A stretch of DNA of 33,633 nt from Noviherbaspirillum soli. GTDB taxonomy: Bacteria; Pseudomonadota; Gammaproteobacteria; Burkholderiales; Burkholderiaceae_D. The stretch covers positions 1 through 33,633 of the forward strand of contig NZ_JACYOX010000043.1 of the NCBI RefSeq assembly GCF_015352955.1. Direction: 5' to 3'. Below are positions 7,620-17,306 of this stretch, in pieces (position 1 is the first letter of the stretch; every line of letters starts with the position of its first letter). Both the position numbers and the translations under genes were made by a program. Under the pieces are notes generated by a model that saw only the letters and a list, made by a program, of their open reading frames with translations, did no database searches and was not told the DNA's origin.

Positions 7620-8173
7620 CGCGCGCGTTAATACTGGGCGGCTCCCGGTCCGGCAAAAGCGCGCACGCAGAAAGCCTGGCCAGCGGCTCGGGCAAGGACG
7701 TCGTCTACATCGCTACTGCCCGGGCAGGAGACAGCGAAATGGCGGCGCGTATAGGGCATCATCGGCAGCAGCGTCCGGCTGCGTGGGTGACGATTGAGGA
7801 GCCGATTGCATTGGGCGACGCCTTGCAGCGGTGGAGAGCGCCGCAACGGATTGTAATTGTCGACTGCCTGACACTTTGGCTGTCGAACCTGCTGTTCTCC
7901 GCGAAGGCGGCGTTTCCCGACATCGGCATGATAGAACTGCCTACCTTGCTGCAAGAGCAGCGTGCCAATTTCTTGGAAGCGTTGGCGCAACCCGGGGGCG
8001 ACGTTGTTCTGGTGTCCAACGAAGTCGGCATGGGCATCGTCCCGCAAGGTGCTGTATCCCGCTGCTTCGCCGACGAATCTGGTCGCCTGAACCAGGCCGT
8101 GGCCAGCATCTGCGAGCGCGTGGTGCTGGTCGCCGCCGGCCTGCCGCTCGTGCTCAAGGCCAATGCATGCTGA
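7616..8173 (+). CDS. cobU: Adenosylcobinamide kinase / adenosylcobinamide-phosphate guanylyltransferase
   Basis: This 185-residue bifunctional enzyme (CobU/CobP) phosphorylates adenosylcobinamide and then transfers GMP to it. The P-loop GGSRSGKS lies at residues 8-15. EMAARIGHH places His48 at the position of the guanylylated His46 of Salmonella CobU. VIVDCLTLWLSNLL and VSNEVGMGIVP are also family blocks. A GTG start at 7616 is chosen because it overlaps the cobB stop (GTGA) and gives the family's exact N-terminus; the frame open further upstream is only antisense-like overlap with cobB. It overlaps the next gene by 7 nt. Confidence 0.94.
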   Translation: MTRALILGGSRSGKSAHAESLASGSGKDVVYIATARAGDSEMAARIGHHRQQRPAAWVTIEEPIALGDALQRWRAPQRIVIVDCLTLWLSNLLFSAKAAFPDIGMIELPTLLQEQRANFLEALAQPGGDVVLVSNEVGMGIVPQGAVSRCFADESGRLNQAVASICERVVLVAAGLPLVLKANAC

Positions 8174-9109
8174 GCACCCTGTCCGTTAGCGGCATTGCCT
8201 TGTGCGTGGCAGTCGGCGTGCTACTCGATTTACTGCTTGGGGAGGCACGGCGTTGGCACCCACTAGTCGGCTTTGGCCGCTGGGCTGCAACGATTGAACG
8301 CCACGGCAATTCCGGCGGGCACCGCACACTGCGCGGCGGGTTGGCTTGGCTGCTGGCCGTGCTGCCGCCGGTCGCGCTGGTGTGGATGGTCGCCAGCAGT
8401 ATCTCTTCCGAACCGGCAGCTTATGCGCTTCATATTCTTTGCTCTATTTCTGTATAGCCTTGCGCAGCTTGCGAGATCATGTTTTGCCAATCGCGAATGC
8501 GCTCGAGTGGGCGACCTGACACAGGCGCGCATGCTGACTGGACGCATCGTCAGTCGCGATACTGCACAGGCTGAGCCGTCAGACCTGGCCAAGGCAGGCG
8601 CCGAGTCGTTACTGGAAAATGGCAATGACGCAGTGTTCGGCACACTGTTCTGGTTCGTCGTCGCCGGCGGACCTGGCGCTCTGCTGTTCCGGCTCGCCAA
8701 CACACTCGACGCAATGTGGGGCTATCGCACTGCGCGCTTCCTGCAATTTGGGCGAAGCGCGGCGCGGATCGACGATGCGCTGAATTGGATTCCGGCGCGA
8801 TTGACTGCGCTCTCTTATGCGCTACTGGGCGCAACGCTTGCCGACAAGCGTTGCGCATGGCGCTGCTGGCGCGTGCAGGCGCCCGCGTGGCCCAGTCCAA
8901 ATGCGGGACCCGTGATGGCGAGCGGCGCCGGCGCACTGGGCTTGCTTTTGGGCGGCGCAGCGGTTTATGACGGCGTCATAGAACAGCGCCCGATACTGGA
9001 CTGTGGACGGATGGCAGGCGCCAAGGACATCGGCCGCGCATGGCGCCTGGTCGCGGGAACCACCGTCATGTGGGTGGGCCTGATCGTGCTGGCCGGCCTC
9101 CTGGTTTGA
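8167..9109 (+). pseudogene. cbiB: Adenosylcobinamide-phosphate synthase CbiB, frameshifted
   Basis: This membrane enzyme joins aminopropanol phosphate to adenosylcobyric acid. The N-terminal part from ATG 8167 reads DLLLGEARRWHPLVGFGRW, a clear CbiB start, but ends at a stop at 8455-8457. The rest continues one nucleotide further along in another frame with FFALFLYSLAQLA, GAESLLENGNDAVFGTLFW, LANTLDAMWGY and DDALNWIPARLTALSYAL, ending at 9109. The shift lies at about 8420-8450 and behaves as one extra nucleotide. Joined, the product would be about 313 residues, normal for CbiB, with five or so hydrophobic segments. Either the gene is inactivated or the sequence has an indel error; everything else looks intact. 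Confidence 0.88.
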
Positions 9110-9124
9110 TAGAAGGAATGTCAT

Positions 9125-10117
9125 ATGCTTATCCATGGCGGTAACCTGCATGACGCAATCAACGCGTTTGGCATTGCGCGCGAGCACTGGCTCGACCTGT
9201 CAACCGGCATCAATCCCTGCGGCTATCCAGTTCCGGCCGTTTCCGCCGACGCTTGGCATCGTTTGCCGGAAGTGCCGGCCGAGCTGATCGCCGCAGCCAT
9301 GCGCTATTACGGCGCACCGTTGATGCTTCCGGTCGCAGGAACGCAAGCTGCGATACAAGCGCTGCCGCGTCTGCGTGCGCCATCGCGGGTGGCGGTCGCA
9401 GCGCCGTCCTACGCGGAACATGCCTACCATTGGGGGCAGCATGGTCACCAAATCCGGCAGGTGCCCTATACTGAACTCGACCAGGCGGCAGATGGTAGCG
9501 ACGTGATGGTTGTGTGCAATCCCAATAATCCGACGGGCGGGACTGACGAACCCGAGCGCTTGCTGGCATGGGCCGATGCGCTGGGTGCGCGCGGCGGCTG
9601 GCTGGTCGTGGACGAGGCGTTTGGCGATGTGACGCCGCACACCAGCGTCGCATCCTATTGCAGTCGGCCTGGCTTGATCGTTCTGCGATCGATAGGCAAG
9701 TTTTTCGGACTGGCTGGCCTGCGACTGGGCTTCGTTGCAGCCCAACCCAGCATGCTCACAACACTCACCGACCTGCTCGGTCCATGGACCTTTAGCGGCC
9801 CCGCGCAGTCCATAGGCCGAACCCCGCTGTCCGATGAAAAATGGCAGGCCGCCGCCCGCGTTCAGCTGCAGGCCGATGGTGAACGCCTGCGACAATTGCT
9901 CGCCTGGCATGGTATCGCCTCATCAGGTTGCGCACTGTTCCAGTGTTGGCCAGAGCCCCGACCTGATGCATTCAAGACGCATATGGCCGAGCGCGGCATC
10001 TGGGTCCGTCTGTTGCGAGATGCCGCGCGTGGCATTCGGCTCGGGCTACCGTGCAACGAAGCCGAGTTCGAACGACTGGCGCGGGCGCTCGCACAATGGA
10101 AGGAATCAGATCGATGA
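9125..10117 (+). CDS. cobD: Threonine-phosphate decarboxylase (PLP-dependent)
   Basis: This 330-residue class I/II aminotransferase-fold enzyme makes (R)-1-amino-2-propanol phosphate from L-threonine phosphate, the substrate of CbiB (called CobC in some organisms). The N-terminus has HGGNLHDA and LDLSTGINPCGYP, diagnostic of the family; CNPNNPTGG and VDEAFGD follow. The PLP lysine is Lys192 in RSIGKFFGLAGLRLGF. An AGAAGGA ribosome site precedes the ATG; the 15-nt gap after cbiB makes this the only enzyme gene in the run that does not overlap its upstream neighbour. It overlaps btuF by 4 nt. Confidence 0.93.
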   Translation: MLIHGGNLHDAINAFGIAREHWLDLSTGINPCGYPVPAVSADAWHRLPEVPAELIAAAMRYYGAPLMLPVAGTQAAIQALPRLRAPSRVAVAAPSYAEHAYHWGQHGHQIRQVPYTELDQAADGSDVMVVCNPNNPTGGTDEPERLLAWADALGARGGWLVVDEAFGDVTPHTSVASYCSRPGLIVLRSIGKFFGLAGLRLGFVAAQPSMLTTLTDLLGPWTFSGPAQSIGRTPLSDEKWQAAARVQLQADGERLRQLLAWHGIASSGCALFQCWPEPRPDAFKTHMAERGIWVRLLRDAARGIRLGLPCNEAEFERLARALAQWKESDR

Positions 10118-11007
10118 GAGCATTCTTGCTAAGTCCATGGCTGCTTGGCTGTTTTATTGCACTCAATGCATCGGCATCGATCAGCGTGCGCGACGACTAC
10201 GGTAATTTGGTGGCGCTGCAGCAACCGGCCAAACGCATCATATCGATGGCGCCGCATGTGACCGAATTATTATTTGCCGCCGGTGGCGGAGACCGGATCG
10301 TCGGCGCAGTCAGTTACAGCGACTATCCGGAAGCAGCCAAGCGGCTCCCCCACATCGGCGACAACCGGCAAGTCGATATGGAGCGCATCGTCGCAGCCAA
10401 GCCTGACCTCGTGGTCATATGGCTGCACGGCAGCTCCGCACGTCAGGTTGAGCAGTTGCGACAGCTTGGCATTCCCCTGTTTTATAGCCAGCCCCACAAG
10501 CTCGACGATATTCCGGATAGCCTGGTCCGGCTTGGGCACTTGCTCGGCACTGATCAGAGGGCGAGCGAGGCAGCGGCCGACTTGCGGCAGCAACTAACGG
10601 CGTTAGCGATGCGCTACGAAAACCGGTCCAAGGTACGCTTGTTCTACCAAGTCTGGGACAAGCCGCTTTTCACCCTGAACGGCCAGCATATCGTCAGCGA
10701 TGCAATACGCCTGTGCGGCGGCGAAAACATTTTCGCAGGAGCGAAAGCGACGGCGCCTACCGTCAGCGTGGAAGCCGTGCTGCAAGAAAATCCGGAAGCT
10801 ATCATTAGCACCGGCGAACGCAGCCCCGCAGATGGCGGGGCTAGTCTGTGGAAGCCGTATTCCATGCTGACCGCGGTACGCCGCGGCAACCTGATGACCA
10901 TAGACGGCAACCTCCTCGATCGCCCCGGGCCGCGCATGATCGCCGGCACCGCCGCATTGTGCGACCGCCTTGAACAGGTCCGCCTACATAGGAAAACCAC
11001 GCAATGA
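10114..11007 (+). CDS. btuF: Periplasmic cobalamin-binding protein (BtuF-like)
   Basis: The protein has 297 residues and is the binding component that presents B12 to an ABC importer. A signal peptide (LLSPWLLGCFIALNASAS) is followed by the periplasmic-binding fold of the BtuF/FepB family: RIISMAPHVTELLFAAG, IGDNRQVDMERIVAAKPDLVV, and a C-terminal half with LCGGENIF and WKPYSMLTAVR. The chosen ATG overlaps the cobD stop (ATGA). No btuC or btuD is present here, so the membrane and ATPase parts must be encoded elsewhere. It overlaps the next gene by 4 nt. Confidence 0.88.
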   Translation: MRAFLLSPWLLGCFIALNASASISVRDDYGNLVALQQPAKRIISMAPHVTELLFAAGGGDRIVGAVSYSDYPEAAKRLPHIGDNRQVDMERIVAAKPDLVVIWLHGSSARQVEQLRQLGIPLFYSQPHKLDDIPDSLVRLGHLLGTDQRASEAAADLRQQLTALAMRYENRSKVRLFYQVWDKPLFTLNGQHIVSDAIRLCGGENIFAGAKATAPTVSVEAVLQENPEAIISTGERSPADGGASLWKPYSMLTAVRRGNLMTIDGNLLDRPGPRMIAGTAALCDRLEQVRLHRKTTQ

Positions 11008-11810
11008 GCCATTACCAACGCATCGCCTGCCTCTCTACCGAATCGGTCGAAACCCTGTACGCGCTCGGCGCCGAAGACTGCATTGCCGGGATTTCGGGAT
11101 TTACTATCCGGCCGCCTCGGGCACGCGAAGAAAAGCCCAAGATCAGCGGCTTTTCCTCTGCCAAGCTCGACCGTATCCTGGCAGTGCGGCCGGACCTTGC
11201 AATTGGATTTTGTAACCTGCAGGCGGATATCTGCCGCGACCTGGCGCAAGCCGGCGTCGAAGTGCACCTGTTCAATCAGCACACCGTTGCTGGTATCCTG
11301 GGCATGGTACGGGTGCTCGCCGCGCTGGTACAGCGGACCGACGCCGGCGAACAGCTGGTCGCAGAGTTGGAGCGACAGATCGACGCGGCCCGCATGCTTG
11401 CTGCGCAATGGACGCGCCGGCCAACCGTCTACTTCGAGGAGTGGAACGACCCGCTGATGAGTGGAATCGGCTGGGTATCGGAACTGATTGCCATGGCCGG
11501 CGGTACTGATGCATTTCCGGAACTGGCCGTACACCAGCGCGCACAGCAACGCATTATTGCCGATCCGCAGGAAGTGGTGCGTCGGGCGCCGGACATCATC
11601 ATCGGCTCGTGGTGCGGCAAGAAATTTCAACCCGAGTCGCTGGGCACCCGTCCCGGTTGGGACGCGATTCCGGCGTTGCAGAACGGGATGGTGTTTGAAA
11701 TCAAGTCGGCCGATATCTTGTCGCCTGGACCGTCAGCCATCACAGAAGGCTTGCGGCAGCTCAGCATGCGGGTCGCGCAGTGGCAGGCCTTGCAGCCGGA
11801 GCCGGCATGA
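11004..11810 (+). CDS. Second BtuF-like cobalamin-binding protein, no signal peptide
   Basis: The protein has 268 residues and the same two-lobed binding-protein fold as Btu[58 protein letters not shown] and a C-terminal [10 protein letters not shown]. Unlike its neighbour it starts directly with the first strand and has no export signal, so it should be cytoplasmic. Cytoplasmic relatives are often annotated as cobalamin-binding proteins, but their role is not settled; corrinoid handling or storage is only an inference. It is embedded in the cob run with 4-nt overlaps on both sides. Confidence 0.82.
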   Translation: MSHYQRIACLSTESVETLYALGAEDCIAGISGFTIRPPRAREEKPKISGFSSAKLDRILAVRPDLAIGFCNLQADICRDLAQAGVEVHLFNQHTVAGILGMVRVLAALVQRTDAGEQLVAELERQIDAARMLAAQWTRRPTVYFEEWNDPLMSGIGWVSELIAMAGGTDAFPELAVHQRAQQRIIADPQEVVRRAPDIIIGSWCGKKFQPESLGTRPGWDAIPALQNGMVFEIKSADILSPGPSAITEGLRQLSMRVAQWQALQPEPA

Positions 11811-13294
11811 CCTTTCCCTTCCGTACCCTGATGGTCCAAGGGACAACGTCGGACGCGGGCAAAAGTACCCTTGTCGCAGCGCTATGCCGCCTGCTGAAGC
11901 GGCAAGGCATCAAGGTGGCGCCGTTCAAGCCGCAGAACATGGCATTGAACAGTGCAGTCACTGCCGACGGCGGCGAGATTGGCCGGGCGCAGGCGCTCCA
12001 GGCGCTGGCCGCGGGCGTGGCGCCGCACACGGATATGAACCCGGTGCTTCTCAAACCGTCGAGCGACACAGGGGCGCAGGTCATTGTCCATGGCAAGGTG
12101 CGAGCCGACATGAATGCGCGAGATTATCATCGGTATAAAACGATTGCGATGCAGGCAGTGCTGGAATCCTATGGGCGCCTCGTGCACCGCTATGAAGCGA
12201 TTATCGTGGAAGGAGCGGGCAGTCCCGCCGAAATCAACCTGCGCGATCGCGACATTGCCAATATGGGGTTTGCCGAAGCAGTCGACTGCCCGGTCATCCT
12301 GGTCGCCGATATCGATCGCGGCGGCGTGTTTGCCCATATCGTCGGCACACTGGCATGCCTGTCCGGTAGCGAACGTCGGCGCGTCATCGGCTTTGTGATT
12401 AATCGCTTCCGCGGTGACTTGTCGCTGCTCGAACCAGGCCTGGAATGGCTGCGGCGCGAGACCGGCAAGCCGGGGCTGGCGGTGCTGCCATACCTTCACG
12501 GCCTGTCCCTGGACGCGGAAGATGCGATTGCGCCGGCACAGGCGTCCGGCGGCAAATTCAGGGTTGTCGCGCCGGTGCTACCACGAATCAGCAACCATAC
12601 TGATTTTGACGCGCTGCGAGCGCATCCGGACGTCGACCTTTCATTCGTTGGTCCGGGCCATCCGATTCCCGCGGCCGACCTGATCATCCTGCCCGGCAGC
12701 AAGAACACCCGTGCCGATTTTGCATGGCTTGTCGAGCACGGGTGGGCCGAGACTGTACTGAAGCATCTACGCTACGGCGGCAAGGTCATAGGGATTTGCG
12801 GTGGCTTTCAGATGCTCGGCAAGGTGATAAATGACCCGCATGGTGTCGAGGGCACGCCCGGATCTTCGAAAGGACTAGCCCTGCTCGACATGGCGACCGA
12901 ACTGACGACCGAGAAGCGACTGGTGGAGGTCAGCGGTCACTGTGTGTTTGCAGATGCGCCAGTGCGCGGTTATGAAATTCACGTAGGAATCTCGACTGGG
13001 ATGGCATTGGGCAGGCCAGCTTTCGCTATCGGCGGCAAGCCTGAAGGCGCCATGTCAGACGACAACCAGGTGCTCGGCACGTATCTGCACGGTATTTTTG
13101 ATCAGCCGCAGGCCTGCAACGCTCTTCTGCAATGGGCCGGGCTGGACACGAACAGCGCAGTCGACATGGCTGAGCTGCGCGAGATTAGTCTCGACCGTAT
13201 TGCGGACGCCGCGTTGCCACTGCTTGGTGCGCTCGCTGCCATGGGGTCGAGTCAAAAGAAGAAAACAACAAATCACTCCTTAGGAACAAAATGA
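11807..13294 (+). CDS. cobQ: Cobyric acid synthase
   Basis: This 495-residue glutamine-dependent amidotransferase converts adenosylcobyrinate a,c-diamide to adenosylcobyric acid by amidating positions b, d, e and g. The N-terminus has the family nucleotide motif [13 protein letters not shown], followed by [22 protein letters not shown] and [10 protein letters not shown]. The class I amidotransferase domain has the nucleophile Cys331 in [11 protein letters not shown], and a late His in YLHGIFD. ATG 11807 overlaps the previous stop (ATGA); a frame open further upstream lies inside the previous gene. The family is usually about 490 residues. Confidence 0.95.
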   Translation: MTFPFRTLMVQGTTSDAGKSTLVAALCRLLKRQGIKVAPFKPQNMALNSAVTADGGEIGRAQALQALAAGVAPHTDMNPVLLKPSSDTGAQVIVHGKVRADMNARDYHRYKTIAMQAVLESYGRLVHRYEAIIVEGAGSPAEINLRDRDIANMGFAEAVDCPVILVADIDRGGVFAHIVGTLACLSGSERRRVIGFVINRFRGDLSLLEPGLEWLRRETGKPGLAVLPYLHGLSLDAEDAIAPAQASGGKFRVVAPVLPRISNHTDFDALRAHPDVDLSFVGPGHPIPAADLIILPGSKNTRADFAWLVEHGWAETVLKHLRYGGKVIGICGGFQMLGKVINDPHGVEGTPGSSKGLALLDMATELTTEKRLVEVSGHCVFADAPVRGYEIHVGISTGMALGRPAFAIGGKPEGAMSDDNQVLGTYLHGIFDQPQACNALLQWAGLDTNSAVDMAELREISLDRIADAALPLLGALAAMGSSQKKKTTNHSLGTK

Positions 13295-13952
13295 CGAATC
13301 CCTACCAATTCCGTGAACAAGAAATGGCAGGTGTCTATCGCGCCATAAACGAACGCCGTGACATGCGCCGTTTCAGCAAAAGGCGATTGCCCCAGAACAG
13401 TTTTTGCGGTTTATTGATGCGGCTCATAAGGCGCCAAGCGTTGGCTTCATGCAGCCGTGGCGATTCGTAAGAGTTACTGATCCAGGCCTGCGTCAGGAAA
13501 TGCATGCTCATGTCGATCAAGAGCGGATTAATACGGCCGAAGCGCTCGGAAACCGCGCTGAAGAATTCATGCGGTTGAAAGTCGAAGGCATGCTCGCGTG
13601 CGCTGAAGTATTAGTGGTCGGCCTTATCGGTCAACGTGACGGCTATGTGTTTGGCCGACGCACCATGCCGGAAATGGACCTTGCATCTGCTGCATGCGCC
13701 ATCCAAAATTTCTGGTTGGCAGCACGGGCCGAAGGCATCGGTGTGGGTTGGGTATCGATGTTTGATCCGGCAAGAATCCGTGAATTGTGCCATATGCCTA
13801 TCGATAGTCAACCAATTGCTATCCTGTGTGTCGGCCATGTGGACGCCTTTTATCCCGCGCCAATGCTAGAGATTGAACGTTGGGATCGGCGTCGGCTCAT
13901 TCAAGAGATTGTTTTTGAAAATTCTTGGGGCAACACTGGTTTGACGGTTTAG
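13291..13952 (+). pseudogene. bluB: 5,6-dimethylbenzimidazole synthase BluB, frameshifted
   Basis: BluB uses oxygen to convert reduced FMN to dimethylbenzimidazole, the lower ligand of B12. ATG 13291 overlaps the cobQ stop and gives VYRAINERRDMRRF, a clear BluB N-terminus, then loses frame. The body continues in another frame from about 13395: FIDAAHKAPSVGFMQPWRF, ALGNRAEEFMRLKVEGM, MPEMDLASAACAIQNFWLAA and GVGWVSMFDP, to 13952. Adding one C to the CCCC run at 13390-13393 restores LPPEQFLRFIDAAH and a 220-residue protein of normal length. This is either a homopolymer error or a real inactivating deletion. Confidence 0.88.
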
Positions 13953-13986
13953 ATTTAGCACACCATTTTAATCCCATTAGCATTAG

Positions 13987-15349
13987 CAGGCTGCTGAAAT
14001 ACTTCCCACAAATGTCGGCCGGATTGACGTATGAACCGTTGATTTAACATTACCCACCTCTATTGAGCTTTATGCGCGGCGCCGATACCTTCACCGAAAT
14101 CCTGTTCACGATGCGCCGCCTGGAAGAATTCATTCCCGCCCATCGCCATTGCGCCCGATTCGCCAGATGGCCAATGCGGCACTGGCCAAGATGGAAGGCT
14201 TGCTCACGCGTATGTACGACGCCGATATCAAAGGTGGACGGCCGAGCATCGCACCCGAGAAGCTGCTGCGCGATGCTGCTGCAAGTGCTCTACAGCGTGC
14301 GCTCGGAGCGGCAGCTGATGGGGCAGGAGCAGCACAACATGCTATTTCGCTGGTTCGTTGACTTGTCCATGGACGATACGGTGTGGGTGCCAACTGTGTT
14401 CACGAAGAACCGTGATCGCTTGGCCGATCATGATGCCATCATCGCGTTCTTCAATGAGGTGGTGACCATGGCCGCCGAGAAAGGCTGGCTATCGGGCGAA
14501 CACTTCAGCGTGGACAGCACGCTCCTCGGCGCTTGGGCCGGCCACAAGGGCTTTGTGCGCAAGGCGAAGGACGACTACGACGACGACGACGACGGCAGCG
14601 GCAGCGGCAGCGGTGACGGCGGTGGCCGTGGCGACTTCAAGGGACAGACCCGCAGCAACGAGACCCACGAATCAAAGACCGATCCAGATGCGCGGCTGTA
14701 TCGTAAGGGCTAGACCGCTAGCGAACTGCGATTCATGGGCCATAACTTGAGCGACAACCGGCATGGCCTGATTGCCAGCGCCATCGTCACTCTTGCCGAT
14801 GGCCATGCTGAACGTGAAGCGGCCAAGACGATGATCTGCGATGCCCGTCAGGTCGTGGATGATGATCGCGAGATCACGCTGGGTGCGGACAACGGTTATG
14901 ACGCCAGAGAATTTATCGAGGCACTGGAGGAGATGAACGTTGTTCCCCATGTGGCGCCTGAACACGTCAGGCCGATGCTCGGCCGTGCCGGATGCGATTG
15001 CCGACAGTGGCGGCTACACCATTTCACAGCAAAAGCGCAAGCTGATCGAACAGGGATTTGGCTGGGCCAAGACGATCGGGCCGATTCGACAGGTGATGGT
15101 GCGTGGACTGAAGAAAGTCGATCAATTGTTTGTGCTGACTATGGCCGCCTACAACCTGATCCGCATGCGCACCCTGGGACAAATCCGTGTGCATGTGGCG
15201 TAAGGAGCTAATAAAGCAGAACAACCGACCTCGAACGCGCTAAAACAGCCGCAAAAGTAAGGCGATTTCAAGATGTGGGAACGACAAACTGGCATTTCGT
15301 CGTTCCAAGCAAACGGTCACACGTACGTAGCCGGTATTTCAGCAGCCTG
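13987..15349 (+). mobile_element. IS5-family insertion sequence, decayed
   Basis: The 1363-bp element is bounded by perfect 16-bp inverted repeats CAGGCTGCTGAAATAC (13987-14002) and its complement at 15334-15349. It is flanked on both sides by TTAG (13983-13986 and 15350-15353), which fits the YTAR target duplication of IS5-family elements. The single transposase gene inside is broken several times, so the element cannot move by itself although its ends are intact. Confidence 0.88.
14072..15203 (+). pseudogene. IS5-family transposase, multiple frameshifts and a stop
   Basis: The reading order can be followed as MRGADTFTEILFTMRRLEEF, then after a shift IRQMANAALAKMEGLLTRMY, then after a second shift LLQVLYSVRSERQLM, FRWFVDLSMDDTVWV and GEHFSVDSTLLGAWAGHK. 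A TAG at 14711-14713 interrupts ARLYRKG and SELRFMGHNLSDNRHG; a third shift near 14955 precedes SGGYTISQQKRKLIEQGFGW. At least three indels and one nonsense change are therefore present. An Asp/Gly-rich low-complexity stretch (about 14572-14635) lies where family members carry a variable linker. Catalytic DDE residues are still recognisable in SVDST, LGADNGYD and KLIEQGFGW. Confidence 0.88.
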
Positions 15350-15353
15350 TTAG

Positions 15354-15840
15354 GGCTTTCCGGCGGGGCCACATAGGCGGCTGTTTCCCTGGATGCAGAT
15401 TCAGAGTACCAAGCCGAGTCTGTCTCCACAAATTGCACTCGGGAAGGGGGCGCCAGTGGAATGGGTTGCACTCGTCTGCTGGATGTCATTCATGTCCACC
15501 GGACTGGGCGCTTCCCCAGGTAGCTGGGCCGCGCCGATGGCAACCACCATGCCAGCCCTCATTACAATACCTGCTGCGATCTTGTTGGTTGAACTGGTAT
15601 GGGAAACGAAACTGCGGAAAGCGTCTGCTTTGTCAGGGGAAAATATGATGGGGATTCCTCAATATCGGACTCTCTCTGCGATCTTGGTCAAGCGAGGAAC
15701 GCTCGTGCGTTCTCATCAATAAAGCGTAGTAGGCCAATGGCGAAAGACAATGGACAGTTCCCCGTCCGTTTGGCGCGGATCAAGGGCATGGCGCAATCGC
15801 GTGGCAGCCCGCGAGCCCGTTTGCGCTGCACTTGACCAAC
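15354..15840. other. No recognised gene between the IS5 element and cspA
   Basis: A plus-strand frame at 15393-15722 (109 codons, with a hydrophobic middle) and a short one at 15737-15835 starting MAKDNGQFPVRLARIKGMAQ are open, but neither has a clear ribosome site or a family match that I recognise. I see no repeats or RNA genes here. Confidence 0.35.
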
Positions 15841-15871
15841 AAAAATCCCCCACTATTGTGTAGCGGGGGAT
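15841..15871 (-). terminator. Rho-independent terminator of the cold-shock gene
   Basis: On the minus strand ATCCCCCGCTA pairs with TAGTGGGGGAT around a CACAA loop with one internal mismatch, and is followed by TTTT. It lies about 45 nt past the stop codon of the cold-shock gene and has the right orientation. Confidence 0.88.
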
Positions 15872-15917
15872 CGGTATCCTTAGGCTCAATGCCTGAGCGC
15901 GGAGCGTGTCGGACCGA

Positions 15918-16124
15918 TTAGTCCATCGGACGGATATTTGCTGCTTGGGCGCCTTTGGGGCCCTGAACTGGCTCGTAGCTGACCTTTTGTCCTTCCTTCA
16001 GCGTTTTAAAGCCGCTCGACTGGATCGCGGAGAAGTGCGCGAACAAATCGTCGCCTCCATTTTCCGGCGTGATGAAGCCAAAACCTTTGGACTCGTTGAA
16101 CCACTTGACTGTACCTGTTGCCAT
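15918..16124 (-). CDS. cspA: Cold-shock domain protein (CspA family)
   Basis: This 68-residue single cold-shock domain binds single-stranded RNA and DNA and melts RNA secondary structure. Starting at [18 protein letters not shown] it shows RNP1 (KGFGFI) and RNP2 (DLFAHF), with the usual ending AANIRP. The minus-strand ATG at 16124 is chosen because it gives the invariant family N-terminus; an in-frame ATG 33 nt upstream is not plausible. A strong terminator follows. No structured cold-shock leader could be established by eye. The paralogue number cannot be told, so the symbol is generic. Confidence 0.93.
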   Translation of the reverse strand: MATGTVKWFNESKGFGFITPENGGDDLFAHFSAIQSSGFKTLKEGQKVSYEPVQGPKGAQAANIRPMD

Positions 16125-16382
16125 TTTCTGTCTCTCTCTCATGTATATGCCCGGCAAGAACTGCCGCGCGGCATATATTCTACTTCTGGTAGATCAATTG
16201 TAAAGGCAGGATAACAACACGTCTCAGAGCCTGATTTTCGGCACTGGGGACGGTGCGCGAGTCCTAAAATTTTTTGATCTGTGTTGTGGTTTTAGCAATA
16301 GTTTCCATGTTACTATTGGTTCGCCCTTAAGGGGTTGGCATTATCAAGAGGTTGGCATTACGGAAGTCTCCTTTCGAACTTG

Positions 16383-16408
16383 ACCGCATCTACCCGATGC
16401 GGTTTTTT
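16383..16408 (+). terminator. Rho-independent terminator, plus strand
   Basis: CCGCATC (16384-16390) and GATGCGG (16396-16402) form a 7-bp stem around TACCC, followed by six T. Nothing recognisable is encoded just upstream on this strand, so the transcript it ends could be a small RNA starting at 16200-16350, or a remnant. Confidence 0.7.
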
Positions 16409-16421
16409 GGAGCCGAGCTTG

Positions 16422-16625
16422 ATGCAAAACCGTTCGCATGCCCCTTCAACTTCCCCTGTGGACTGGGAATGTTTCTATCGCCAGCGCGCCTATGCCGCCC
16501 GCAGGGCCGTCGTGGCTATCGATAGGGCCATTCGGCTGGCATCGACAGGACCAACCCAGGAACGGGACCAGGCGCTACGCTGGATGCGGCTGTGGACCGT
16601 TTTCGCCGTCTCTCACCACCGCTGA
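16422..16625 (+). CDS. Small hypothetical protein
   Basis: The product has 67 residues, Arg/Ala-rich (YRQRAYAARRAVVAIDRAIR), with a predicted helical middle and no known domain. GGAG lies 9 nt before the ATG, directly after the T run of the terminator above. It ends about 80 nt before the left end of the ISKra4 element. I do not recognise the family; it could be a real small gene or a chance frame. Confidence 0.35.
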   Translation: MQNRSHAPSTSPVDWECFYRQRAYAARRAVVAIDRAIRLASTGPTQERDQALRWMRLWTVFAVSHHR

Positions 16626-17306
16626 TTGGGATGGCCGGCGTCAACATATCGGCGAAACAAGCGTCGCCAATCCCGCGTTGACGCTAATGGAACGGCTCGC
16701 TATGATCAGCCCCTTCCGTTGAGGAGAGCAGTCAAAACCGGAGGCACAGCTAGGCTACGGCTAGGCTACGCATTGGCATTGATCGTCATTCTTTTTTTCT
16801 GTGGTTGTTCGCCGTCGATCAGGCAGGTCACGCATTTTCAGCTCGCCGTTGAGCACCGCTCTCCGAACCTGAACAAGAAGGTGTGCTACCTTATTGGCCC
16901 AACGCATCTGCCGCTTCTTCGCGCAACGCAAACTGACGCCTTCATTGACCGCCGATTCGGCGATGCTGCTGATGGGCATGCCGCGCCGATAACGCCATCC
17001 GTAGTTGACCAAGTATTGAGCATTGGATTCCAAGTACCAATACGTCCCACGCAGATCCCACCAGAGCGCCCTGTACGCCGCGTCCTCCGGCGCGAGGCCA
17101 ATCATGTCATGGAGGCTTTTCAGCCTTTCCACTGCTTCGCAACCCCTGCCATGCCACGTCAGCCATTTCGCGGATGCGATTTCATCTGGTACTGAGCGAC
17201 CATTGGGTGCCGACAGATCAGGAAACTTTTGCCCGGATTGTTCGATCGCGCGAAATTTCATCACGATGTGAAACCAGTCCAGAATCCGGGTCAACGGCTT
17301 TTGATA

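Noticed and set aside
10644-11630. Open minus-strand frame of 328 codons opposite btuF and its paralogue
   Set aside because: It is antisense to two convincing genes, has no family motif, and reflects GC-rich codon bias on the complementary strand. The same holds for other long antisense frames (for example 1159-2067 and 5830-6411).
14572-14635. Trinucleotide-like repeat tract
   Set aside because: It encodes the variable Asp/Gly linker of the IS5 transposase and is not an independent repeat array; no CRISPR-like spacing was seen anywhere in the window.
15393-15722. 109-codon frame with a hydrophobic segment
   Set aside because: No ribosome site, no recognisable family and no operon context; reported only as part of an empty spacer.
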